Of a stretch of 7,773 nucleotides of DNA, positions 1 through 4,418 are shown piece by piece; the first letter of the stretch is position 1, and the number at the start of each line of letters is the position of its first letter. The notes beneath the pieces are model-generated. The model was not told where the DNA came from. It did no database searches and was given only the letters and a program-made list of their open reading frames with translations. This DNA is from Sulfuricurvum sp. (GTDB lineage: Bacteria; Campylobacterota; Campylobacteria; Campylobacterales; Sulfurimonadaceae): assembly GCA_022729835.1 (NCBI GenBank), contig DZBC01000099.1:1-7773 (forward strand), read 5' to 3'. Made by a program: the position numbers and the translations under genes.

Positions 1-25
1 CAGCAGCGAGAAAAACAGATTTCAT
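1..25 (-). CDS. 5' end of a second copy of the small secreted-protein gene (partial)
   Basis: Read on the minus strand, these bases give ATG and the codons for MKSVFLAA. They are identical to the first eight codons of the complete gene at 1530-1724. The ribosome site AAAGGA upstream is also the same, because this stretch lies in the 143-bp direct repeat. The reading frame is open at the window edge, so it is unknown whether a complete second gene or a truncated remnant lies to the left. Confidence 0.55.
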
Positions 26-117
26 ATCGGATCCTTTATTGGGTTTCGATACGAAGCATAAAGCGATGGCGGTAATATAGCGGTAACAAAATCAAATAGC
101 GAGCGCCTGCTTGGCCG

Positions 118-127
118 TTACATGTAA
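118..127. repeat. TTACATGTAA palindrome, copy 1
   Basis: A perfect 10-bp palindrome inside the 143-bp repeat, flanked by GCCG and GGC so that the symmetry extends with one bulged base. It lies upstream of the small secreted-protein gene and could be an operator for it. It is one of seven perfect copies in the window (118, 156, 1426, 1495, 1817, 4597, 6863); the usual extended form is CTTACATGTAAG. Its function is unknown. Confidence 0.9.
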
Positions 128-155
128 GGCAAAAATAGTGACAAGCTGCTTTTCA

Positions 156-165
156 TTACATGTAA
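156..165. repeat. TTACATGTAA palindrome, copy 2
   Basis: A perfect copy 17 bp downstream of the MazF-like toxin stop codon on the minus strand and only 28 bp from copy 1. It lies in the loop of an imperfect hairpin (arms 149-157 and 170-178). No T-run follows on either strand, so the hairpin is not a convincing terminator. Confidence 0.85.
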
Positions 166-181
166 AAAAAATGAGAAGAGG

Positions 182-517
182 CTATTGAAAGTTTTTGCAC
201 AGATTTTGCATAAGCGCATCGTATTCAGCCGATGAAATTTTGGCGATTTTCTCTTTTATCCGCGTTTTTGATAGCGCTCGGATCTGATTGATCAAAACAT
301 CCGAATCCTGCTTGAGTCCGTCTCGGGCGGGTAGTCTCATCCTGTAGGGTTGCATGTTGTCGATCAGATCGGTGGAAAGCGGCATCAGAATGACCGTATC
401 CAAAATAGCGCTTTCATCCTCGCCGGAGATGACAATCGCAGGTCTGATTTTTCCCACTTCTTCACCTTTTTTTGGGTAAAGATTGACGATGACAATATCG
501 CCGCGACGAAATTCCAT
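182..517 (-). CDS. MazF/PemK-like mRNA interferase toxin
   Basis: A 111-aa protein matching the MazF/PemK family in size and layout. The N-terminal strand reads FRRGDIVIVNLYP. The basic GKIRPAIVIS follows, with R25-P26 as the likely catalytic arginine region, then MPLSTDL at about 45-51 in the place of the family's Ser/Thr active-site residues. The typical SDVLINQIRALSKTRI segment comes later. Family members are sequence-specific endoribonucleases that cleave mRNA and arrest growth when released from their antitoxin. The start at 515-517 is preferred because GGAG (524-527) sits 6 nt upstream; ATG codons at 518-520 and 536-538 are alternatives. It follows and overlaps its antitoxin gene by 56 nt. 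Sequence specificity cannot be read from the protein. Confidence 0.9.
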   Translation of the reverse strand: MEFRRGDIVIVNLYPKKGEEVGKIRPAIVISGEDESAILDTVILMPLSTDLIDNMQPYRMRLPARDGLKQDSDVLINQIRALSKTRIKEKIAKISSAEYDALMQNLCKNFQ

Positions 518-752
518 CATCGACTCCAAGCTCCGCAAATTCCAAATCCTGATGATTTTTCAGCTTATGCAGTTTTGCAAGCCTCTCTTCCCGGTCAATC
601 TTTTCGATAACCGGCAGTATCAGTTTGTCATATTTGGCGGAGATAAAATACCCCACCGTCGTATGCGCCCTTCGGTCGATGATCTCGGCGACATCCATAG
701 TTTTCATCAATGAAGGCTTATTTTGAATATCGGTTACGCCATAGGTTAACAT
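462..752 (-). CDS. Phd/YefM-like antitoxin of the MazF-like toxin
   Basis: A 96-aa acidic-basic protein lying directly upstream of the toxin gene, the usual antitoxin-first order. The region from GVTDIQNKPSL through the IIDRRAHTTVGYFIS stretch to YDKLI resembles the Phd/YefM fold, which binds DNA and represses its own operon. The following KIDREERLAKLHKLK helix would be the toxin-neutralising part. The start at 750-752 has AAGGA 6 nt upstream. The last 18 or so residues (from SSRRYC on) are encoded inside the toxin gene in another frame and look like readthrough rather than conserved sequence. Family assignment is by recall of the motif pattern; the neutralising role is inferred from position. 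Confidence 0.8.
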   Translation of the reverse strand: MLTYGVTDIQNKPSLMKTMDVAEIIDRRAHTTVGYFISAKYDKLILPVIEKIDREERLAKLHKLKNHQDLEFAELGVDDGISSRRYCHRQSLPKKR

Positions 753-767
753 CCGGCATCCTTTTCT

Positions 768-798
768 TTGTATCTAATCTATATGTATTGTATCTTAT
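768..798. promoter_or_regulatory. Possible autoregulatory operator: two TTGTATCTWAT repeats 20 bp apart
   Basis: TTGTATCTAAT (768-778) and TTGTATCTTAT (788-798) match in 10 of 11 positions. They are spaced exactly 20 bp apart, about two helical turns, so both would face the same side of the DNA. They lie between the putative -10 box and the antitoxin start. That is where a Phd/YefM-type antitoxin would be expected to bind, but binding is inference. Confidence 0.35.
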
Positions 799-808
799 AT
801 TTTAAAAC

Positions 809-814
809 ATTATA
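809..814 (-). promoter_or_regulatory. Putative -10 box of the Phd/MazF-like operon
   Basis: On the minus strand this reads TATAAT, 57 bp upstream of the antitoxin start. A partial -35-like TTGCGA lies 19 bp further upstream, wider than ideal. A strong -10 with a poor -35 is common in Campylobacterota. Confidence 0.4.
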
Positions 815-839
815 TTGATTTGCTTTGAAAGTGTCGCAA

Positions 840-880
840 AACAGGTGTCCGGTGATACCTATAATCAAGTCACTTACATG
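840..880. repeat. Left half-copy of the REP-like element, with 31-bp perfect repeat
   Basis: Bases 850-880 are identical to 1471-1501. Similarity extends left to 840 with three mismatches over ten bases. The repeat contains TATAAT (860-865) and ends in TTACATG, here continuing as AAA instead of TAA, so the palindrome is damaged. Unlike the right copy, no GACCCC-type right arm follows. Together the two copies flank the DUF4160/DUF2442 gene pair. Confidence 0.85.
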
Positions 881-905
881 AAAATTTAAGCTTTTTTGAT
901 TGCTA

Positions 906-914
906 TGTTAAAAT
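906..914 (+). promoter_or_regulatory. Putative extended -10 promoter of the DUF4160/DUF2442 operon
   Basis: TGTTAAAAT forms an extended -10 (TGnTAAAAT) behind a T-rich stretch at 892-897, with no clear -35. Transcription would start close to 921, at the ribosome site, giving a very short leader. The TATAAT at 860-865 in the flanking repeat is an alternative promoter with a longer leader. Confidence 0.35.
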
Positions 915-932
915 TAGGTAGAAGGATTTCAG

Positions 933-1187
933 ATGCCCGAACTTAGTAGATTTTATGGAATTGTCATCAGAATGTTTAGTATTGACAGTGATCATCCTCC
1001 GAGGCACATACATATCAAGTACAATGAGTATCAAGCTGTTATGGAGATAGACACTCTTAATATTATTGAGGGATCGTTACCTAAAAAAGCCAGAATCCTT
1101 ACAAGAGAGTGGGCAGAGTTGCATCAAGAAGAGTTAAGCGAGATGTGGGATACTCAAAACTTTCATAAAATAGCACCATTGGAGTAG
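933..1187 (+). CDS. DUF4160 protein, first gene of a putative toxin-antitoxin pair
   Basis: An 84-aa protein with the full DUF4160 signature. It opens PELSRFYGIVIRMF, followed by the histidine cluster HPPRHIHIKY (H21, H25, H27). Then come a GSLPKKA turn, REWAELHQEEL and a final KIAPLE. Length is normal for the family. The biochemical activity of DUF4160 is not known to me. It is commonly encoded beside DUF2442 proteins and the pair is usually viewed as a candidate type II TA module; which partner is the toxin is not settled by this sequence. AAGGA (922-926) lies 6 nt before the ATG. Only 3 nt separate it from the next gene, so they are one operon. It is visibly more AT-rich than the helicase gene, suggesting separate origin. 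Confidence 0.85.
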   Translation: MPELSRFYGIVIRMFSIDSDHPPRHIHIKYNEYQAVMEIDTLNIIEGSLPKKARILTREWAELHQEELSEMWDTQNFHKIAPLE

Positions 1188-1190
1188 ATA

Positions 1191-1418
1191 ATGAAATTGA
1201 ATGCATTTACCAATATTGATCAGTATATATTTGAATTTGATTTTGAAGATGGTACGCATAAAATAGTAGATATAGCACCTCTTGTGCAATCAAAAGTCTC
1301 TTTAGAAGATATTAAAAGTGCTCATATTGATAGTGAGTGGGGTTGCTTAGAGTTCAATGATGGAATGATAGATATTGATCCTAAGACACTGTATTCATTT
1401 GTATTAAAAGCATCTTAG
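1191..1418 (+). CDS. DUF2442 protein, second gene of the putative toxin-antitoxin pair
   Basis: A 75-aa protein of the DUF2442 type. The strand-rich N-terminal half contains YIFEFDFEDGTHKIVDIAPLV, here interpreted as the usual DUF2442 beta-hairpin. A WGCLEFNDGMIDIDPKTLY segment follows, with the family's W-x-x-x-x-x-DG-x-DI-x-P pattern. Its ribosome site GGAG (1181-1184) is formed by the last codons and stop of the DUF4160 gene, 6 nt before the ATG, so translation of the two is likely coupled. The pairing with DUF4160 is the main reason to propose a TA role. No DNA-binding motif can be named with confidence. Confidence 0.82.
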   Translation: MKLNAFTNIDQYIFEFDFEDGTHKIVDIAPLVQSKVSLEDIKSAHIDSEWGCLEFNDGMIDIDPKTLYSFVLKAS

Positions 1419-1425
1419 AAATATC

Positions 1426-1435
1426 TTACATGTAA
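1426..1435. repeat. TTACATGTAA palindrome, copy 3
   Basis: A perfect copy, extended to the 12-bp palindrome CTTACATGTAAG (1425-1436), 7 bp after the DUF2442 stop codon. Stem formation would need a loop cut from the symmetric centre, leaving only 4 bp of stem. It is therefore unlikely to act as an intrinsic terminator. Confidence 0.9.
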
Positions 1436-1462
1436 GGTTTGAAGTCTTAACAGTACCGGAAA

Positions 1463-1532
1463 TAGGGGTTCGGTGATACCTATAATCAAGTCACTTACAT
1501 GTAACGATTTTCAATTTGTGACCCGACCCCTA
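1463..1532. repeat. 70-bp REP/RAYT-like imperfect inverted-repeat element
   Basis: The left arm TAGGGGTTCGGTGA (1463-1476) matches the reverse complement of the right arm TGACCCGACCCCTA (1519-1532) in 11 of 14 positions. Termini of the TAGGGGTC...GACCCCTA kind are familiar from REP-like sequences associated with RAYT (IS200-related Y1) transposases. That link is from recall of sequence style and no transposase is present. Inside the element are the 31-bp repeat (1471-1501), TATAAT (1481-1486) and a TTACATGTAA palindrome (1495-1504). The right arm supplies the stop codon of the neighbouring minus-strand gene. Confidence 0.6.
1495..1504. repeat. TTACATGTAA palindrome, copy 4
   Basis: A perfect copy near the centre of the 70-bp inverted-repeat element. 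The other half-copy of this element carries TTACATGAAA at the same place (874-883), one mismatch away, so the palindrome was probably part of the ancestral element. Confidence 0.9.
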
Positions 1533-1724
1533 ATTCTTGGTGTAGCCTTTTTCACTCATGCACGCATCGACGGCGTCACGGTCGGGTTTGCCGTTGTCGT
1601 CGGTTGCAACGGACTCAAAGCACGCTTTGAGTGCGGCATCGATCTCTTCTTTGTCGGGTATTTGTTCGGCGCCAAGTGAGGCGTAAGCCAAAAACAGCGC
1701 AGCAGCGAGAAAAACAGATTTCAT
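1530..1724 (-). CDS. Small secreted (periplasmic) protein of unknown function
   Basis: A 64-aa precursor. Residues 1-19 (MKSVFLAAALFLAYASLGA) form a clear Sec signal peptide, with likely cleavage after SLGA. The mature part is about 45 residues, acidic, with two cysteines in KACFES and DACMSEKGY that could form a disulfide. I do not recognise a family. AAAGGA lies 6 nt upstream of the ATG. The upstream region and first eight codons lie in the 143-bp repeat and are duplicated at the left window edge. The stop codon TAG (1530-1532) is the outer end of the REP-like element, so the native C-terminus may have been trimmed or replaced when that element arrived. Confidence 0.75.
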   Translation of the reverse strand: MKSVFLAAALFLAYASLGAEQIPDKEEIDAALKACFESVATDDNGKPDRDAVDACMSEKGYTKN

Positions 1725-1842
1725 ATCGGATCCTTTATTGGGTTTCGATACGAAGCATAAAGCGATGGCGGTAATATAGCGGTAACAAAATCAAATAGCG
1801 AGCGCCTGCTTGGCCGTTACATGTAAGGCAAAAATAGTGACA
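1700..1842. repeat. 143-bp perfect direct repeat, right copy
   Basis: Identical to 1-143. Here the sequence on the left side continues into the complete small secreted-protein gene. On the right it changes at 1843 into the leader of the third toxin-antitoxin operon. The left copy changes at 144 into the tail of the MazF-like module instead. The same promoter-bearing segment therefore sits beside two different TA modules. Confidence 0.97.
1817..1826. repeat. TTACATGTAA palindrome, copy 5
   Basis: The counterpart of copy 1 within the right 143-bp repeat, about 93 bp upstream of the small secreted-protein start. It is not independent of copy 1. Confidence 0.9.
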
Positions 1843-1880
1843 GAGATTCGCCGTTAATGCCCATACTATGAAACATTAGA

Positions 1881-1886
1881 TATGAT
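1881..1886 (+). promoter_or_regulatory. Putative -10 box of the third toxin-antitoxin operon
   Basis: TATGAT, 30 bp before the antitoxin ATG, in an AT-rich leader that begins right after the 143-bp repeat. No acceptable -35 is seen at 16-18 bp. Confidence 0.35.
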
Positions 1887-1916
1887 AAACCAACACAACA
1901 TCGGCAAGGACTTGAG

Positions 1917-2129
1917 ATGCAGACCATTCATATAGATGTCAATGACAACTATGTCAATAAACTTGTAAATATACTTGAAAATCTGAAAGGCATTATGCTT
2001 GAAGATATCAAAGTTGATAAAAAAATCGATTCCCTTGATGAACCTAGAGCGGAGTTTATGAACGCACAATCTATTTCTATGGCCAAAACATGGGATAACT
2101 CTGTAGACAAGGCATGGGATGACCTATAG
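1917..2129 (+). CDS. Antitoxin of a PemK/MazF-like toxin-antitoxin pair
   Basis: A 70-aa protein placed directly before a PemK/MazF-like toxin. The N-terminal half (TIHIDVNDNYVNKLVNILENL) looks like a short strand followed by a helix, suitable for a dimerising DNA-binding part. The C-terminal tail (MAKTWDNSVDKAWDDL) has the Trp- and Asp-rich form common in antitoxins that wrap around PemK/MazF-like toxins. AAGGA (1906-1910) is 6 nt before the ATG. It overlaps the toxin gene by 11 nt, giving tight translational coupling. I cannot name the DNA-binding fold. The role is inferred mainly from position and the tail. Confidence 0.8.
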   Translation: MQTIHIDVNDNYVNKLVNILENLKGIMLEDIKVDKKIDSLDEPRAEFMNAQSISMAKTWDNSVDKAWDDL

Positions 2130-2451
2130 CATTGGGGATATTCTCTTAATAAAATTTCCATTTACAAATCTTAGTGACGCCAAAAAAAGACCCGTGCTTG
2201 TCATTAAAGTAGATCACATTTATGGTGACTTTATCTGTTTTCAAATCACATCAAAATCAACATCTGAAAATCTTATAAAAATTGAGTCAAATGATTTATA
2301 TAGCGGTGAATTAAAACTAACATCATTTTTAAAATATGACAAATGCTTTACATTGAGCAATCAAATTGTAGAAAAAAAACTTGCAACTGTAAATCAAGAA
2401 TTTATGAATAATCTAAAAGAACTTTTTTGCAATGAGACTTTTACAAAGTAA
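2119..2451 (+). CDS. PemK/MazF-like mRNA interferase toxin
   Basis: A 110-aa protein with the family opening SIGDILLIKFPFTNL (residues 4-18). The conserved KKRPVLVIK follows, with R24-P25 as the likely active-site arginine region, then a GDFICFQITSKST segment providing the Thr/Ser pair (T44, S45). Members are ribosome-independent or ribosome-assisted RNases that cut mRNA. It is only distantly similar to the MazF-like toxin at 182-517, so the two are not a local duplication. Its ribosome site AAGG (2109-2112) lies within the antitoxin gene. Strong AT bias contrasts with the helicase gene that starts 44 bp downstream on the same strand. A short CACTTTTAAAGTG palindrome (2454-2466) follows but lacks a T-run, so readthrough into the helicase gene is plausible. 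Confidence 0.88.
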   Translation: MTYSIGDILLIKFPFTNLSDAKKRPVLVIKVDHIYGDFICFQITSKSTSENLIKIESNDLYSGELKLTSFLKYDKCFTLSNQIVEKKLATVNQEFMNNLKELFCNETFTK

Positions 2452-2495
2452 AGCACTTTTAAAGTGATGCCAAAAACAAAAAGAGAGCAGATGCA

Positions 2496-4418
2496 ATGAC
2501 CAACATCATCGAAGTCACCTACGCGCAGAGCGGCGAGAGCAAAAAAACCGATGCTTTGGGCATGAGAGAGATGCAGGCCAAAGCGTATGCGGCGAGAAAC
2601 GAGCAGTACCTGCTGCTCAAAGCGCCGCCCGCATCGGGCAAATCGCGAGCGCTCATGTTTATAGCGCTCGATAAGCTCTATCGCCAAAACATCGCCAAGG
2701 TGATCGTCGCCGTGCCCGAGCGCTCCATCGGCAGCTCATTTGGCACGACCGATCTGCGCAAGGAGGGCTTTTTTGCCTCGTGGGAGCCAAACCCGCTGTA
2801 CAATCTCTGCACACAAGAGGGCGAAAAGGGCAAGGTCGAAGCCTTCAAAACATTTATGGCAAGCGACGAGCGCATCCTTATTTGCACCCACGCCACGCTT
2901 CGCTTTGCCTTCAAAGCGCTTGACGACGCCCAATTTGACAACTCCCTTTTGGCGATTGACGAGTTTCACCATGTCTCCGCCGATGGCGACAATCAGCTAG
3001 GCGAGCTGATCCGCAGCGTGATGGAGCACTCAAGTGCGCACATTGTCGCCATGACGGGCTCCTATTTTCGGGGTGACAGCGTGCCGGTGCTCTTGCCGGA
3101 GGATGAAGCAAGATTTACCAAAGTAACCTACAACTACTATGAGCAGTTAAACGGCTACGAGCACCTCAAATCGCTTGGGATCGGGTATCACTTTTATCAG
3201 GGGCGTTACACAAGCGCCATAGCCGAAATACTCGATACCGACAAAAAAACGATTCTGCATATTCCCAACGTCAACTCCGGCGAATCCACAAAAGACAAGC
3301 ACAAAGAGGTCGATACCATTTTAGACACCATCGGCGAGGTGCTGCGCACAAACGAGGAGGGCATTCTCATCGTCAAACGCGCCCGTGACAGCAAACTGCT
3401 CAAAGTAGCCGATCTGGTCAATGACGACCCCAAGGTGCGCGACAAGGTGGTCACCTACCTGCGCGGCATCAAGAGCGTTGACGATATGGATCTCATCATC
3501 GCGCTTGGGATGGCCAAAGAGGGGTTTGACTGGCCGTACTGCGAACATGCGCTTACGGTCGGCTACCGCAGCTCTTTGACCGAAATCATCCAGATTATCG
3601 GGCGTGCCACCCGCGACAGCGACAACAAAACCCACGCGCAGTTTACCAACCTCATAGCCCGGCCCGACGCGCAGGATCTCGAAGTCAAACTCAGCGTCAA
3701 CAACATGCTCAAAGCCATCACTGCTTCGCTGCTGATGGAGCAGGTATTGGCGCCCAACTTCAAGTTCAAGCCGAGGTTTGAAAACGACACCGAACCCAAC
3801 CAAAAAGGCGAACTCAAGATCAGAGGCTTCAAACCGCCAAGCAGCAAAAGGGTCGAAAACATCATCGAATCAGACCTCAACGACCTCAAAGCCGCCATCT
3901 TACAAGATGATGTGATCCTCAAAGCGCTGCCCGGCAATCTGGATGCGGAGGTGATCAACCGGGTCTTGATCCCCAAAATCATCAAAGTCAAATACCCCGA
4001 TCTCGATGAGAGCGAAGTGGAGTCGTTGCGCCGGTATGTCGTGGTGGACAGCGTGGTCAAAAACGCCCAAATCATAGAGAGCGGCGACAAAAAATTTATC
4101 AAAATGGCGGATAAATTTGTCAATATCGATGAGCTGCATATCGATCTGATCGAGCAGATCAACCCCTTTCAAAGGGCGTTTGAAATTCTCTCAAAATCGG
4201 TCACGGCCCATGTGCTCAAACTGATTCAGGAGTCCATCGAGGCGACGCGCATCGAAATGAGCCCCGAAGAGGCGGTCATACTGTACAAAAAAATCCCGGC
4301 ATTCAAGAGCGAGCACGCGAGAATGCCCGATATCAACAGTCGGGATTTTACAGAGCGTCGCATGGCCGAAGCGCTCTTGTACCTCAACAAACTCCGACGC
4401 GAAAAAGCCAATGCGTGA
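2496..4418 (+). CDS. Superfamily 2 DEAD/DEAH-like helicase, partner of a GIY-YIG nuclease
   Basis: A 640-aa protein with the complete SF2 helicase motif set. A Q-like MREMQ is at 23-27 and Walker A PPASGKS at 44-50 (K49 for ATP). ICTHATLRFA is the Ib-like region and IDEFHH is motif II at 154-159. MTGSYF is motif III at 186-191, AKEGFDWP motif V at 340-347 and QIIGRATRD motif VI at 366-374, with arginine-finger candidates R370 and R373. It should be an ATP-driven nucleic-acid translocase or unwinding enzyme in the cytoplasm. Residues from about 400 to 640 are mostly helical and match no domain I can name. Layout is nearest to DEAD/DEAH helicases of the type III restriction/Res kind, but no methyltransferase is present. 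AGAGAG (2482-2487) is the ribosome site. The last 8 nt overlap the nuclease gene. GC content is clearly higher than in the TA genes. Substrate is unknown. Confidence 0.9.
   Translation: MTNIIEVTYAQSGESKKTDALGMREMQAKAYAARNEQYLLLKAPPASGKSRALMFIALDKLYRQNIAKVIVAVPERSIGSSFGTTDLRKEGFFASWEPNPLYNLCTQEGEKGKVEAFKTFMASDERILICTHATLRFAFKALDDAQFDNSLLAIDEFHHVSADGDNQLGELIRSVMEHSSAHIVAMTGSYFRGDSVPVLLPEDEARFTKVTYNYYEQLNGYEHLKSLGIGYHFYQGRYTSAIAEILDTDKKTILHIPNVNSGESTKDKHKEVDTILDTIGEVLRTNEEGILIVKRARDSKLLKVADLVNDDPKVRDKVVTYLRGIKSVDDMDLIIALGMAKEGFDWPYCEHALTVGYRSSLTEIIQIIGRATRDSDNKTHAQFTNLIARPDAQDLEVKLSVNNMLKAITASLLMEQVLAPNFKFKPRFENDTEPNQKGELKIRGFKPPSSKRVENIIESDLNDLKAAILQDDVILKALPGNLDAEVINRVLIPKIIKVKYPDLDESEVESLRRYVVVDSVVKNAQIIESGDKKFIKMADKFVNIDELHIDLIEQINPFQRAFEILSKSVTAHVLKLIQESIEATRIEMSPEEAVILYKKIPAFKSEHARMPDINSRDFTERRMAEALLYLNKLRREKANA

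Larger units (their letters stand above)
1..143. repeat. 143-bp perfect direct repeat, left copy
   Basis: Bases 1-143 are identical to 1700-1842; identity stops abruptly after the shared ACA at 141-143. It begins at the window edge, so the true repeat may extend further left. It contains the first eight codons, ribosome site and upstream region of the small secreted-protein gene, plus one TTACATGTAA palindrome. Perfect identity over non-coding DNA points to a recent duplication or recent gene conversion. Recombination between the copies would delete 1699 bp carrying two toxin-antitoxin modules. Confidence 0.97.

Noticed and set aside
149..178. Hairpin after the MazF-like toxin gene as a terminator
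   Set aside because: One mismatch or wobble in a 9-bp AT-rich stem, a 12-nt loop and no T-run on either strand.
1473..1679. Plus-strand open frame behind the TATAAT of the REP-like element
   Set aside because: It lies almost entirely antisense to the secreted-protein gene, has no ribosome site and its protein looks like no known family; the minus-strand frame has a clear signal peptide and ribosome site.
1..2451. Chromosomal integron cassette array (several TA modules between repeats)
   Set aside because: Genes point in both directions, the repeats contain coding sequence and a promoter region, and no attC-type core sites (RYYYAAC/GTTRRRY) are evident. No integrase is present.
2454..2466. 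CACTTTTAAAGTG as a terminator after the PemK-like toxin
   Set aside because: The stem is AT-rich, would be only about 4 bp with a usable loop, and no T-run follows.
3321..4162. Long minus-strand open frames (160 and 199 aa) inside the helicase gene
   Set aside because: They are antisense shadows of a helicase gene with all motifs intact, and their translations are low-complexity with no domain.
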